A stretch of 64,000 nucleotides of DNA from Leptospira soteropolitanensis (GTDB lineage: Bacteria; Spirochaetota; Leptospiria; Leptospirales; Leptospiraceae). Positions within the stretch are counted from its first letter, which is position 1; the number at the start of each line of letters is the position of its first letter. Made by a program: the position numbers and the translations under genes. Shown here in pieces: positions 35,381 to 45,371 of this stretch. The notes below the pieces were generated by a model. That model was not told the DNA's origin. It ran no database searches and worked only from the letters and a program-made list of their open reading frames with translations. The DNA lies in the NCBI RefSeq assembly GCF_026151655.1, contig NZ_JAMQPN010000003.1:62001-126000 (forward strand), written 5' to 3'.

Positions 35381-36465
35381 TGAAAAATTACCTCTTCTAT
35401 TTTTTTTGCTGTTTCTTGCCATGTCCATTGTTTGGCGGGAAATTTTGGAGATCTAGGTTTTTTGGGGCCAGACATTAGCTCAAAACTACGAGTCCATTCC
35501 TTCGTCTCTTTTGGCTGAACATAGAGATCACATTTGTCTGAAAGTATTTCTTTAAAGACTGGAATGTCTGAAGCAACACAACATTTGCCCTCTAACATTG
35601 CTTCTAGTAGTGGAAGACCAAAACCTTCGTGTAGAGAAGGGAAGAAAAACACCTTACATTGTTTAAAGGCCGCGGATAAAGTTGCATCATCTGGATTTTC
35701 CAAAAAATGAATTCCTAGGCTCTGAATTTTTGGGTCTTTTAATTTTTGATATAAAAACTCACCTTCTTCGCCCCAACCTTTTCTACCCATAATGAGGAGA
35801 GAATTTTTGTCCTTGGGATGTTTGGTTTTAAAATCTAAAAAAGCATCTACTAAACGATAAATGTTCTTTCTTGGTTCTAAAGTGCCCACTGTTAGAAAAA
35901 AATCTTTTGGGAAATTAACTTTTGGTTTAGGCAATTTTTGTTTAGAAACACCGGGATAAACAACAATGCATTTTTTTTCATATTCAGGCCGATAGGCTGC
36001 GATTTCTTTTTTTGTGTTTTGAGACAGGCAAAAAATTTTATCTGCATTTTTTAGAGTAATAGGGGAGAGTAGTTTGTGTTGCCAATAGTTCCATTTAGCC
36101 ATTGTTTCAGGAGCTGAAATAAAATTAAGGTCATGATAGTTCACATAACTAGGTATGGGGAGTTTAAAAAAAGGTAACATCTGTATGGTGCCCCAAAAAA
36201 CTTCAATACCATCTTGTTTTAGGCGTTTCGGTAAAACAAAATTCAAATAAATAGGCCCTGGAATTTTTTTAGATTCCAAAACTACCTTTGTATTGGATCC
36301 GATTAGGTCTTGAAACACTGGATGGATCGGTTTGTTTGTATATAAGTAAAACTCTTTTTTTGTATATTTGGGTAAGATGACTTTGAGTACTTCCGCTAAA
36401 TACCTAGAATTCCCAGTCATCCCGTAGGCCAGAGGCCTTACATCAATTCCGATTTTCTGTTTCAC
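35377..36465 (-). CDS. GT4-family glycosyltransferase
   Basis: The protein has 362 residues from GTG 36465 (AAGG ten bases upstream); a TTG nine bases earlier is less likely. It starts KIGIDVRPLAYGMTGNSRYL, the N-terminal Rossmann domain of GT-B enzymes. The donor-binding domain has LTVGTLEPRKNIYRLVDAF and FFPSLHEGFGLPLLEAMLEG, the E-x7-E motif of retaining GT4 enzymes. It probably adds a nucleotide-sugar-derived hexose to a surface glycan on the cytoplasmic face. It overlaps the upstream GT87 gene by 23 bases. Confidence 0.9.
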   Translation of the reverse strand: MKQKIGIDVRPLAYGMTGNSRYLAEVLKVILPKYTKKEFYLYTNKPIHPVFQDLIGSNTKVVLESKKIPGPIYLNFVLPKRLKQDGIEVFWGTIQMLPFFKLPIPSYVNYHDLNFISAPETMAKWNYWQHKLLSPITLKNADKIFCLSQNTKKEIAAYRPEYEKKCIVVYPGVSKQKLPKPKVNFPKDFFLTVGTLEPRKNIYRLVDAFLDFKTKHPKDKNSLLIMGRKGWGEEGEFLYQKLKDPKIQSLGIHFLENPDDATLSAAFKQCKVFFFPSLHEGFGLPLLEAMLEGKCCVASDIPVFKEILSDKCDLYVQPKETKEWTRSFELMSGPKKPRSPKFPAKQWTWQETAKKIEEVIFQ

Positions 36466-37735
36466 GTAATGCAAACCTTACAATATAAAAGTATAAGAGA
36501 CTGGTTGAATAAAATAATATAGAAAACATAGATAGTGCCGCTTCGATTTTTGATCCTACGAAAGTCCTATGTGATAGAAGAGGTAAACTCAAAATCAAAA
36601 AAAGAATTGTTAATTCTTTTTTGTTGTTTGGCAAACGAATCACTTGATTTAAAATAAAATAAATTGGAATCAAACAAATGATAAAACTATGAATCCAACT
36701 AATCCCACTAAAAAGCGCAGAAATTAGAAATAAAAGAGAAATGATTTCCCATTTTTTATTTTTCCTTTTCCATAGTAATAATAGCGGAACTCCAAACAAA
36801 ATGATAAAACCAAGTTGGATGTACTTTAAAATGGGAAGAGATAGAACCAAAAAGGGCAAACTGTATGTGGGTTGGTTCATCATATCCGCACCCGGGACAA
36901 AATATTTAGCGAGTGTGGAACTTAAAGATTGGTTATTTTTCCAGGAACGAAGAAGGGGGTTACTAAATGCGTTCCCTAAAATTTCTGTGAGCCATTCATT
37001 TGTCATTTGAACGGTATAATCCCAATTGTACAAGAGTGGCGTCGCATTCCAAAAAAGAATTCCAACTAAAAACCAGAAGATTCGTTTATATTGTTTTTCA
37101 TAAACATAAACAAAAAGAAATACTAGTGGGGTGATTTTAATGCTGACTGCAAGAGCCAAAATCAATCCACTTTGCCAATCTGACTTTATCATTAGAGACA
37201 CTAACACAAGTAATATGAGTAGAAGTCCAACTTGATTGTTTTGGATATGGCTTTCCAAAAAACGAAAATTGAATAGGATTGTGGTGAGTAGAATCAAATA
37301 CGGAAATAGGGAATTTTGATCCGTGATTTCTTTGTTTTGGAAAATAAAATAGAGAATGGCTAATAAAGAAAGCCAACTTAATATTTCAAAGAGGAGGGCC
37401 GCATTTGATTCCGAAAGATAGGTAAAGGGAATGAGCAAAAAGGAAAATAGTGGAGGATAAATATAGGTAGCTGTTTCGTTTTGCAAAGCAGTTAATAGAT
37501 GAAAATTCTCCGGTTGGAAGAGGTCTTCCATCTTTTTTACTTTGGACTGGAGTTCGAAAGCCGCATCAAACCGGTATAGGTTCTCACCCGTTGCCCAACG
37601 TTCTGCAGCATGGTAATAATCCAAAAAATCCGATTTTTGTTTGGATCTAGAGACTGACATGACAAAAAAAATCACAAGTAGAATGGTGAGGATCCATTTC
37701 CCACGTTTCTCTAGGGTTTCTAAAAATTTCCACAT
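36443..37735 (-). CDS. GT87-family (DUF2029) membrane mannosyltransferase-like protein
   Basis: ATG 37735 follows AGGAG by five bases and is preferred over an earlier in-frame start at 37786. The 430-residue protein has about ten membrane segments. It shows the family's early motif DFLDYYHAAERWATGENLY and IYPPLFSFLLIPFTYL. GT87 members use polyprenyl-phosphate sugar donors to extend cell-envelope glycans, for example mannan in mycobacteria. It is the first gene of the minus-strand glycan cluster and is divergent from queA. Confidence 0.85.
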   Translation of the reverse strand: MWKFLETLEKRGKWILTILLVIFFVMSVSRSKQKSDFLDYYHAAERWATGENLYRFDAAFELQSKVKKMEDLFQPENFHLLTALQNETATYIYPPLFSFLLIPFTYLSESNAALLFEILSWLSLLAILYFIFQNKEITDQNSLFPYLILLTTILFNFRFLESHIQNNQVGLLLILLVLVSLMIKSDWQSGLILALAVSIKITPLVFLFVYVYEKQYKRIFWFLVGILFWNATPLLYNWDYTVQMTNEWLTEILGNAFSNPLLRSWKNNQSLSSTLAKYFVPGADMMNQPTYSLPFLVLSLPILKYIQLGFIILFGVPLLLLWKRKNKKWEIISLLFLISALFSGISWIHSFIICLIPIYFILNQVIRLPNNKKELTILFLILSLPLLSHRTFVGSKIEAALSMFSILFYSTSLLYFYIVRFALRETENRN

Positions 37736-37798
37736 AGTTCTCCTACCATTCCCAATATTTCTGGTTAATTGACAAGGTTTTCCCAAGGCTATACAAAA

Positions 37799-38845
37799 AT
37801 GGATTTTTTACAGGAATACGACTTCCACCTTCCCGATGAACAAATTGCCAAATTTCCCTTAGAAAATCGAGATGAGTCTCGACTTTTGGTTGTTGACATA
37901 GGACAATCAAAGTACTGGGAAGCACCTTTGTTTCGAGACATCCAGGCACTAGTTCGTCCAGGAGATGTTTTTGTTTATAATGAGACAAAAGTATCTTCTC
38001 GTCGCGTATATTTACAAACAGAATCGGGGCGCATTCATGAGTCGATTTTTTTGGAACCAGTGGATCCTTCTGAACAAAGTTGGTTATGTATCCTAAAAAA
38101 TAGGGCAAAACTTAAGTTAGGTGATAAACTTTTCCCCGTGGGCTTTAAGAGCTACCAATTTTCTTACCAAGGACCCAACGAAGAACTTTCCATTTTATTT
38201 TCCGAAAGTTCCATTTCTGATTCTGATTTTGGAATTTTTGGAAATATACCAATTCCTCCTTACTTAAAACGAAATGTGACAGAAGAAGATAAGATTCGAT
38301 ACCAGACTATTTTTGCAAATCGTTCAGGATCCGTTGCCGCACCAACGGCAGGTTTGCATTTTACCGAAGAACTCAAAGGGAATCTCTATAAAATGGGAGC
38401 AGAGTTCGTTCCTGTAGAATTACAGATTGGTTATGGGACATTTCGTCCACTTACTTCTGAACAGTGGGCAACAAAAACCTTACACAAGGAAAAATACTTT
38501 GTTCCTGAATCCACAGCATCAAAGTTAAACGGTGCAAGAAAGGAGGGAAGGCGGATTATCGCAGTGGGAACCACGACACTGCGTGTTTTGGAAACTGTAT
38601 TTGATTCTCAATTAAAGAAATATAAGGTAGGATCAAGTCAAACTGACATCTTTTTGTCGCCCGGTGACAATATCCAATCAGTACAAGGCCTGATCACTAA
38701 TTTTCATCTACCTAAGTCCAGCCTTTTGTTACTCGTGAGTGCATTTGCAAATACTCAACTTGTGTTGGATGCTTATCGGTATGCACTACAGAACGGGTTT
38801 CGTTTTTATTCTTACGGGGATTCAATGTTCCTTTTCCAAAAATAG
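37799..38845 (+). CDS. queA: S-adenosylmethionine:tRNA ribosyltransferase-isomerase
   Basis: QueA moves the ribosyl part of SAM to preQ1 at the tRNA wobble base, giving epoxyqueuosine. ATG 37799 gives 348 residues, typical for the family, starting MDFLQEYDFHLPDEQIAKFP. Signatures seen are ENRDESRLLV, VFVYNETKVSSRRVY, NRSGSVAAPTAGLHFTEEL and LQIGYGTFRPL, then VGTTTLRVLE. It is a core gene lying alone between the glycan cluster and an exported barrel-like protein. An earlier TTG-initiated extension overlaps the divergent promoter region and is rejected. Confidence 0.95.
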   Translation: MDFLQEYDFHLPDEQIAKFPLENRDESRLLVVDIGQSKYWEAPLFRDIQALVRPGDVFVYNETKVSSRRVYLQTESGRIHESIFLEPVDPSEQSWLCILKNRAKLKLGDKLFPVGFKSYQFSYQGPNEELSILFSESSISDSDFGIFGNIPIPPYLKRNVTEEDKIRYQTIFANRSGSVAAPTAGLHFTEELKGNLYKMGAEFVPVELQIGYGTFRPLTSEQWATKTLHKEKYFVPESTASKLNGARKEGRRIIAVGTTTLRVLETVFDSQLKKYKVGSSQTDIFLSPGDNIQSVQGLITNFHLPKSSLLLLVSAFANTQLVLDAYRYALQNGFRFYSYGDSMFLFQK

Positions 38846-38872
38846 ATTTACATTCATCGGAATTTAGGAAAT

Positions 38873-39910
38873 ATGTTTCATAGTTTCTCTATGTACTCCC
38901 CGAAATCTTCGGTATTTGTTTCCTTATTCTCAGGTTTAGGTCTTCTGGGGGTTGTTTTTATTGCGCCCTTAAAAGACTCTAATATGCGAGAATCTGAATC
39001 GTCGAACTTGCGTAAGTTGGATGATGGTTTTTCACGCCAAGTAAGTTTGGGTTATGAAACAAATGTTGAGAATGGACGATCTTCTGAATATAAGAGTAAT
39101 CTTAAGTTCCTTCCTTCAAGTCCTTTATCTGGTTCGAAAAAAGAGATACAAAATACCTCTCAATGGAATCCATTTGCCATTACTGGTTCCAAGTTGGATT
39201 TTGATTTTTCTCCTCAGGCAACTTTAGTTTGGGATGCAAAGTTAAGTGGAGAGCCGTCTCTTTCTCAGTCCTCTCTTGCGGGTCCAGTTCATCCATCGGC
39301 ATCGCTCATCTTTCGTCAATTAGAAGCCAATAAGCGGTCGTTATATGATCCAAGACAATCTTATGAATACCAAGGAAGTTTCAATCCCTCGCAATTTCTG
39401 AAAGTCCAAACAGCTGTATACAATGTAAAAACAGAAAATCCAGTTGCGGCCTATGGAGCAGAAGGTGGTAAATTTTCTTTTTTTTTCGGTAGTGACAAAA
39501 TCCAATTAAATCTAAAATACAATTACGTAAATCCAAGGCCAGGTACTGTTCCTCAGGGCCAATTTGGATTTGGTTCGGCACAGGACAATGCATCTCTCGG
39601 ACTTATCTTCTTTTTAGGTTCTTCGAAAAGTTATTCACTTTATGTAGGGAATCAGATTTTTAATGTCTTCAATGATCCTTTATTGCATATTAAAGATCAA
39701 AATGGTAGATCTCCAGAAACTTTTTCAGCCTCTTTTCGAGGGAAACATCCTGGCAAACTGAAAACTACTTTTTTTCTTAATTTTCAGAACCAATTTTACA
39801 AAGACGGTATGCTAATTGGGGTTCCTGGTGGTTATATGTATGGGAATGGGTTTAATGGAAAATCGTTTTATGAATATGTTACCTCACTTGGGATGGAACT
39901 TGCTTTTTAA
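38873..39910 (+). CDS. Exported protein, probable outer-membrane barrel
   Basis: AGGA lies shortly before ATG 38873. The 345-residue protein has an N-terminal hydrophobic segment (SVFVSLFSGLGLLGVVFIA). A long polar, aromatic-rich mature part follows with alternating residues (FSFFFGSDKIQLNLKYNYV, and ASLGLIFFLGSSKSYSLYVG), and it ends YVTSLGMELAF with a terminal Phe. That fits an outer-membrane beta-barrel, but no named family is recognised. A FlgO-like lipoprotein gene overlaps its 3' end, so the two are likely to work in the envelope together. Confidence 0.65.
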   Translation: MFHSFSMYSPKSSVFVSLFSGLGLLGVVFIAPLKDSNMRESESSNLRKLDDGFSRQVSLGYETNVENGRSSEYKSNLKFLPSSPLSGSKKEIQNTSQWNPFAITGSKLDFDFSPQATLVWDAKLSGEPSLSQSSLAGPVHPSASLIFRQLEANKRSLYDPRQSYEYQGSFNPSQFLKVQTAVYNVKTENPVAAYGAEGGKFSFFFGSDKIQLNLKYNYVNPRPGTVPQGQFGFGSAQDNASLGLIFFLGSSKSYSLYVGNQIFNVFNDPLLHIKDQNGRSPETFSASFRGKHPGKLKTTFFLNFQNQFYKDGMLIGVPGGYMYGNGFNGKSFYEYVTSLGMELAF

Positions 39911-40400
39911 AAAAATCGTTTTTATATTTGTTTTGTTTAACGTTAGCGCATGTTATTTGGGGGAAGAAAGAGAGTCAAAACCTCAAAAAAAAACAGTTCC
40001 CCCTCTCGAACAACTCGCAGTTTCTCTTTCCGAAAAGGGTTTTTATTTTCAGCCTCAAAGACTTGTCGTTTTAACTTTTTTAGACCATGACGGTAAAAAA
40101 AGTCCATACGGCGAAATCCTAGCAGAGAAACTCACGACAGAACTAGTGAAAAAAGACAGGTTTCAGATTTTAGACCGACTGGCCAACCAAAAGGTTTTAA
40201 AGGAAGCAGGACTTGGACTTGATTCTCCTACAGACACTGCCACCTTGCGCAAAATAGGTGATGTTTTGAAACTGGACGTTATCATTACGGGAATTGTGAC
40301 ACCATACCAAGATGGAGTTTTTGTCAATACCAGGCTGATTGAAATCAAATCAGGCCTCATCCTCAAAGCGGATGAAGTTTATGTCCGTATCGACGGCTAA
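39876..40400 (+). CDS. FlgO-like lipoprotein
   Basis: The start is uncertain (ATG 39870, ATG 39876 or TTG 39900), all inside the preceding gene. The signal KKIVFIFVLFNVSAC ends in a lipobox Cys. The mature domain (RLVVLTFLDHDGKKSPYGEIL, AEKLTTELVKKDRFQILDR, then VIITGIVTPYQDGVFVNTRL) matches the FlgO/CsgG-related fold, in which a small lipoprotein assembles at the outer membrane. In vibrios FlgO helps flagellar function. Spirochaete flagella are periplasmic, so the role here is open; a partner of the upstream barrel is another option. Confidence 0.65.
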   Translation: MLPHLGWNLLFKKIVFIFVLFNVSACYLGEERESKPQKKTVPPLEQLAVSLSEKGFYFQPQRLVVLTFLDHDGKKSPYGEILAEKLTTELVKKDRFQILDRLANQKVLKEAGLGLDSPTDTATLRKIGDVLKLDVIITGIVTPYQDGVFVNTRLIEIKSGLILKADEVYVRIDG

Positions 40401-40511
40401 AAAAGATACTGGTTCTCACTAAGGACCCAAATTTACTGATTTTAGCACTTGTAGTTTAATTTTCGATTGATTCCCTTTTTTCCTGCGGTCTGATAGGTAT
40501 AAGAGGTTCAG

Positions 40512-42767
40512 ATGGCATTTGATATAGAAATGATTGCGGCACGTTATTCCAAAATGGAAGCGGCCATCGCACAAGCCAGGAAGGTAGTGGGTCGACCCCT
40601 CACACTTACAGAAAAGATTTTATACAACCACCTTTGGGATGGGAACCCGTCCAAAAGTTTTGGTCGCGGTGCTGACTATGTAGATTTTGCACCAGATCGT
40701 GTAGCCATGCAAGATGCAACAGCGCAGATGGCACTTCTCCAATTTATGCAAGCAGGTCGTAAAAAAGTAGCGGTTCCCTCCACCGTTCATTGTGACCACT
40801 TAATTACAGCAAAAGACGAATCTGGTGTGGATCTAGGTGTTGCTGTCAAAGAAAACAAAGAAGTTTATGATTTTTTATCCTCCGTTTCTAATAAATATGG
40901 TATTGGATTTTGGAAACCAGGTGCTGGTATCATCCACCAAGTGGTTTTAGAAAACTATGCTTTCCCTGGTGGGATGATGATTGGAACCGATTCTCATACA
41001 GTAAATGCTGGTGGACTTGGAATGGTTGCGATCGGTGTTGGTGGTGCTGACGCTTGTGATGTGATGGCAGGCCTTCCTTGGGAACTTAAGTGGCCCAAAG
41101 CAATTGGTGTTAAACTCACAGGAAAGTTAAACGGTTGGACATCGGCAAAAGATGTTATTTTAAAAGTAGCTGGGATCCTTACTGTAAAAGGTGGGACAGG
41201 TGCGATTGTCGAATATTTTGGTCCTGGTGCAGAAGCCCTTTCTTGTACTGGTAAAGGAACCATTTGTAACATGGGAGCAGAAATTGGTGCCACCACTTCT
41301 ACTTTTGGTTACGACGAGTCTATGGAAAGATACTTAAGGTCCACTAACAGAAGTGATGTGGCGGATCTTGCTAACAAATACAAAGCACACCTTACTGCTG
41401 ATCCAGAAGTGTATGCTGATCCTTCTAAATACTTTGACCAAGTCATTGAAATTGATCTGAATACATTAGAACCATACGTGAATGGTCCATTCACTCCAGA
41501 TCTTGCCACTCCTATTTCCAAAATGAAAGAAGAGGCTGCCAAAAACGGTTGGCCCCTCAAAGTAGAAGTGGGCCTCATCGGTTCTTGTACGAACTCTTCT
41601 TATGAGGATATTTCAAGAGCAGCTTCCCTTGCCAAACAAGTGGCGGCAAAAGGTTTAAAAACCAAAGCGGAATTTACCATCACTCCAGGATCGGAATTGG
41701 TTCGATACACCATTCAAAGAGACGGTTTCATTGATTCCTTCCATAAAATTGGAGCCAAAGTTTTCTCTAATGCTTGTGGGCCATGTATTGGAATGTGGTC
41801 GCGGGTAGGAGCAGAAAAAAAGGAAAAGAACACAATCGTTCATTCCTTCAATCGTAACTTCCAAGCCCGACAAGATGGAAATCCGAATACTTATGCCTTT
41901 GTGGCTTCTCCTGAAATTACAACCGCTCTTGCGATTGCGGGGGACTTAGGATTCAATCCACTCACAGATACTTTAACCAACGAAAAGGGTGAACAGGTAA
42001 AGTTAGATCCGCCAACAGGCGAGGAACTCCCTAACAAAGGTTTTGCGGTCGAAGATGCTGGTTTTGTTGCTCCTGCGGCAGATGGGTCTGGGGTACAAGT
42101 CATTGTTGATCCAGCATCGACTCGATTACAACTTCTTGCTCCATTCAAAGCGTGGGAAGGAACAGACCTTAAAGGTCTAAAACTCCTCATCAAAGCCAAA
42201 GGAAAATGTACAACGGACCATATTTCTATGGCAGGTCCTTGGCTGAAATTCCGTGGTCACTTGGATAATATTTCCAATAACCTTCTTATCGGTGCAACGA
42301 ACATCTTTAACGGAAAAACCAATGAAGTGAAAAACCAACTCACCGGAAACTACGAACCAGTTCCGCAAACTCAAAGAGCTTATAAAGCCCAAGGGATTGG
42401 ATCGATTGTAGTCGGGGACGAAAACTACGGTGAAGGTTCTTCAAGGGAACATGCTGCGATGGAACCAAGGCATTTAGGTGTAAGAGCGGTTCTTGTAAAA
42501 TCCTTTGCACGGATTCACGAAACAAACTTGAAAAAACAAGGGATGTTAGCACTTACTTTTGCAAACAAAGAAGACTACGATAAAATCCAAGAGGATGATG
42601 TGATTGATATTGTGGGCCTTACAAGTTTTGCAGAAGGAAAACCACTCACTCTTGTTCTCAATCATAAGGATGGGAAGAAGGATGAAATTTCTGTGAACCA
42701 TACTTACAATGCGCAACAAATCGAATGGTTCAAGGCAGGTGCTGCTTTGAATTTGATGAAAGCGTAA
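40512..42767 (+). CDS. acn: Aconitate hydratase
   Basis: Aconitase isomerises citrate to isocitrate in the TCA cycle. The 751-residue protein has the [4Fe-4S] ligand cysteines in [10 protein letters not shown] and [10 protein letters not shown], plus [21 protein letters not shown] and the swivel-domain [22 protein letters not shown]. The size and motif spelling match the mitochondrial-type aconitase group rather than E. coli AcnB. A GAGG ribosome-binding site precedes the ATG. The gene appears monocistronic, with a strong terminator hairpin at 42790. A TCA-cycle enzyme on this replicon argues for chromosome status. Confidence 0.95.
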   Translation: MAFDIEMIAARYSKMEAAIAQARKVVGRPLTLTEKILYNHLWDGNPSKSFGRGADYVDFAPDRVAMQDATAQMALLQFMQAGRKKVAVPSTVHCDHLITAKDESGVDLGVAVKENKEVYDFLSSVSNKYGIGFWKPGAGIIHQVVLENYAFPGGMMIGTDSHTVNAGGLGMVAIGVGGADACDVMAGLPWELKWPKAIGVKLTGKLNGWTSAKDVILKVAGILTVKGGTGAIVEYFGPGAEALSCTGKGTICNMGAEIGATTSTFGYDESMERYLRSTNRSDVADLANKYKAHLTADPEVYADPSKYFDQVIEIDLNTLEPYVNGPFTPDLATPISKMKEEAAKNGWPLKVEVGLIGSCTNSSYEDISRAASLAKQVAAKGLKTKAEFTITPGSELVRYTIQRDGFIDSFHKIGAKVFSNACGPCIGMWSRVGAEKKEKNTIVHSFNRNFQARQDGNPNTYAFVASPEITTALAIAGDLGFNPLTDTLTNEKGEQVKLDPPTGEELPNKGFAVEDAGFVAPAADGSGVQVIVDPASTRLQLLAPFKAWEGTDLKGLKLLIKAKGKCTTDHISMAGPWLKFRGHLDNISNNLLIGATNIFNGKTNEVKNQLTGNYEPVPQTQRAYKAQGIGSIVVGDENYGEGSSREHAAMEPRHLGVRAVLVKSFARIHETNLKKQGMLALTFANKEDYDKIQEDDVIDIVGLTSFAEGKPLTLVLNHKDGKKDEISVNHTYNAQQIEWFKAGAALNLMKA

Positions 42768-42789
42768 ATTACAAATAAAGTCTCAAACG

Positions 42790-42825
42790 ATCGCCAGATA
42801 CGGGTTATCTGGCGATTCCCTTTTT
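42790..42825 (+). terminator. Rho-independent terminator of the aconitase gene
   Basis: Perfect 10-base stem ATCGCCAGAT (42790-42799) and ATCTGGCGAT (42807-42816) with a 7-base loop, followed by TCCCTTTTTC. It lies 22 bases after the stop. Confidence 0.8.
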
Positions 42826-42830
42826 CATAA

Positions 42831-43982
42831 ATGCCAAAACAAAAATCCAAACTAAATCTAGAAACAGAGGAAACTCTAGTCTGGACGGGAGTTTCTTCCA
42901 ACCAAACGAAAGCTCAAAAAGAGTTTAACGATGCCTTTCGTAAACATAAAGAAACTTTAGAGCGTTCCAAGGAAATTGAGCCTTTATTCCAACTTGTAAA
43001 TGAAACTTATTTACAAGAGGTTTTGCCTGAATTAGAAAAACAGAAAAAGTTAGAAAGGGAACGATTTGCACTTATGTGCTCAATCCTATTGGAAGAAAAA
43101 CTCTCTTTTGGAAAAATGCAGAGAGAATTTTTGCGTAGGTATCTTTTGGATATTTGTAACGATTCAATGATGGAAGATACAGGTTTTTACGGAATTTATC
43201 GTGATCAATTAGAAACTAAATTCGAAAAGATGGAGCGGATTCGGTATAAAAACCAAATGGAATCAAGAATCAAAAATACATTTGGGATTGATATTGATTT
43301 GGATGACATGAATCGTACTACGTTTGATTCAGAAGAAGAAAGAGAATCACACGAAGAAAAGTATAGAGAGTTTCGCGAGAAATATGAAGAGTATCGCTCA
43401 GAATACTTCAATAGGTCTCGTACCCATTCCGGGGAACGCAAAAAAACAAAAGCGCAAACCGAAAGAGAGAAAAAACAATTAGAAGCAGAACGTTTGTTAA
43501 GTACAGACATTAACACTTTATTCAAAAATTTAGCTAAACTCATCCATCCTGACAAAGAACAAGATCCGATATTACGAGAGCGAAAATCTAAACTAATGAC
43601 TAAACTTTCTAGTGCGAGAGATAATATGAATATCGCAGAGATATTAGAAATTAAATTGCAAGTGGATGAATTATTGCCAAACCAACAAACGGACGTTTCT
43701 TTTCATGATACCTCTATCAAACGTTTTATTGGAATCATTAAAACTAAGATTCGCGAACTTGAGGATTCCATACGTCAAAGATTTTTTTCTCATCCTCTTA
43801 TGGCAGATTTTTCAGAAAAAAAGATTAGTAAGGAATCGTTGGGTAAATATCTAAAACGAGTTAAACTAGATAATCAAATGGTTACAAAGGCCTATGAAAA
43901 GGAAGTCCAACAGCTCAAAATGGAACCAAAGTATATTAAAGAAATGATTAAAGAATTACAAAGCCTAGGGGTTCAATTTTAG
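42831..43982 (+). CDS. J-domain-like coiled-coil protein
   Basis: The 383-residue charged, mostly helical protein has long coiled coils (LEKQKKLERERFAL, and EERESHEEKYREFREKYEEY). Around residue 230-270, FKNLAKLIHPDKEQDP carries the His-Pro-Asp motif of a DnaJ J domain between two helices, which would let it stimulate a DnaK-type Hsp70. No Gly/Phe or zinc-finger region is present, so it is a type III-like J protein. Its stop overlaps the methyltransferase start by one base, indicating joint translation. Client unknown. Confidence 0.72.
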   Translation: MPKQKSKLNLETEETLVWTGVSSNQTKAQKEFNDAFRKHKETLERSKEIEPLFQLVNETYLQEVLPELEKQKKLERERFALMCSILLEEKLSFGKMQREFLRRYLLDICNDSMMEDTGFYGIYRDQLETKFEKMERIRYKNQMESRIKNTFGIDIDLDDMNRTTFDSEEERESHEEKYREFREKYEEYRSEYFNRSRTHSGERKKTKAQTEREKKQLEAERLLSTDINTLFKNLAKLIHPDKEQDPILRERKSKLMTKLSSARDNMNIAEILEIKLQVDELLPNQQTDVSFHDTSIKRFIGIIKTKIRELEDSIRQRFFSHPLMADFSEKKISKESLGKYLKRVKLDNQMVTKAYEKEVQQLKMEPKYIKEMIKELQSLGVQF

Positions 43983-44659
43983 TGAAGGGATTCTTAAATA
44001 GAAAAAACTTTGGCCTCGGCAAAAATGGTAAAAAATTCGATGGTACTTATTGGTCAGATATATATGGAAATGGTCTAGATGTTGATGGTTCTTATAATGC
44101 CAAACAACATGCCGAATATCTGAAATCACTCTTTCAGTTAATGGAGATTCCTGTTTACAGAATGGCTGATTTTGGGTTTGGAAAAGCTATTTTACTCCGA
44201 GAGATGGTAAAAACTTTTTCTCCTGTTAAGGTATATGCGGTGGATGCTTCCAAAGAAGCCTACGAAGACCTAAAGAAAAAAGATTGGGTCAAAAAATCTG
44301 ATAAGTTCCATATTTATCACGAATCTTTAGAAACTCTAAAGCTCCCCAAATTGGAAAAGGATCCAGTAGAACTCGGAATTTGTAATTCAGTGATCCAATA
44401 CTTACCAGATTCTATGATTCCCAATGTTCTGGAAAAAATGGCGAAATATTGTAACTATTTATACTTCACTGTTCCAACTAATGAAGACTATGCGGTCATG
44501 AAAGAAGAAATGAAATTCACCGACCCTTATGCTTTTTCTAGATCAAAAAAAAAATACAGAAAGTGGATTTCTCGCGATTTTGAAATTGTAGGATATAATC
44601 TTTTGCAAAGTAAGTGGTTAGGAGAAAAGGGATTCAAGGAAGATTTTTTTAGGATTTAA
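43982..44659 (+). CDS. Class I SAM-dependent methyltransferase-like protein
   Basis: The GTG start overlaps the preceding TAG by one base. The 225-residue protein shows motif I as MADFGFGKAILLREM (variant of the Asp-x-Gly-x-Gly loop), an acidic ribose-binding residue in VYAVDASKEAYEDL, and motif IV region as LGICNSVIQYLPDSM. That fits a Rossmann methyltransferase, with the degenerate glycine loop noted. It is coupled to the J-domain-like gene. Substrate not predictable. Confidence 0.7.
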   Translation: MKGFLNRKNFGLGKNGKKFDGTYWSDIYGNGLDVDGSYNAKQHAEYLKSLFQLMEIPVYRMADFGFGKAILLREMVKTFSPVKVYAVDASKEAYEDLKKKDWVKKSDKFHIYHESLETLKLPKLEKDPVELGICNSVIQYLPDSMIPNVLEKMAKYCNYLYFTVPTNEDYAVMKEEMKFTDPYAFSRSKKKYRKWISRDFEIVGYNLLQSKWLGEKGFKEDFFRI

Positions 44660-44696
44660 TAAAAGAATCCGAAGCCTTCTAATTTAATGTCTCAGT

Positions 44697-45362
44697 ATGT
44701 TTGATTTATCCTTATTCTTTTCAAAAGAACTTCAGATTTTCTCTTTTTTCGGCAACCCGATCAGTCTTATCGAACTTCTCGGCACAAGCACAGGACTTTT
44801 TTGTGTTTATTTAGCATCCAGGAATCATATCCTAACTTGGCCTTTTGGGATCTTAACTTCTACTTGTTTTTTCTTTTTATTTTTTCAAATCCAACTTTAT
44901 TCAGATATGTTATTACAAATTTATTTTTTTGGATCTAGTGTTTATGGTTGGTTGGTTTGGCGGAAAAGAACAGGTGCTTATATAAAAATTCAATCATTGG
45001 GAAAATCAAAAACTTTGTTTCTTGTAATAGTCATTCTTCTCGGAACTTTTTTTCTGGGAGAAATCACGAGTCGGTTGCCATTCTGGTTACCCAGTATTTT
45101 TATAAAACCCCCGGAATTCTTATATTGGGATGCATTTACAACTGTAGGAAGTATTTTTGCTAACTTTTTACTTGCTCTAAGAAAATTGGAATCTTGGTTT
45201 TTATGGGTGTTTGTTGATATAGTTTGTATTATCATTTACTCATTAAAACAAATTCCCTTAGTGACTCTGGAATACATTGTATTTTTGCTCATTGCTTTTT
45301 ACGGATGTTACCATTGGTATAAAGAATACAAACTTCATTCCAATGGCAAAGAATGTCTATGA
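44697..45362 (+). CDS. pnuC: PnuC-type nicotinamide riboside transporter
   Basis: The 221-residue protein has about seven membrane segments and the PnuC motifs IELLGTSTGLFCVYLASRNHILTWPFGIL and LYSDMLLQIYFFGSSVYGWLVWRK. The WPFGI and Tyr-Gly-Trp features line the substrate path in the family. PnuC brings in nicotinamide riboside for NAD synthesis by facilitated diffusion. A central polar loop (KSLGKSKT) is longer than usual. It stands alone between the methyltransferase and the convergent DoxX-like gene. Confidence 0.85.
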   Translation: MFDLSLFFSKELQIFSFFGNPISLIELLGTSTGLFCVYLASRNHILTWPFGILTSTCFFFLFFQIQLYSDMLLQIYFFGSSVYGWLVWRKRTGAYIKIQSLGKSKTLFLVIVILLGTFFLGEITSRLPFWLPSIFIKPPEFLYWDAFTTVGSIFANFLLALRKLESWFLWVFVDIVCIIIYSLKQIPLVTLEYIVFLLIAFYGCYHWYKEYKLHSNGKECL

Positions 45363-45371
45363 AAAGTGGAC

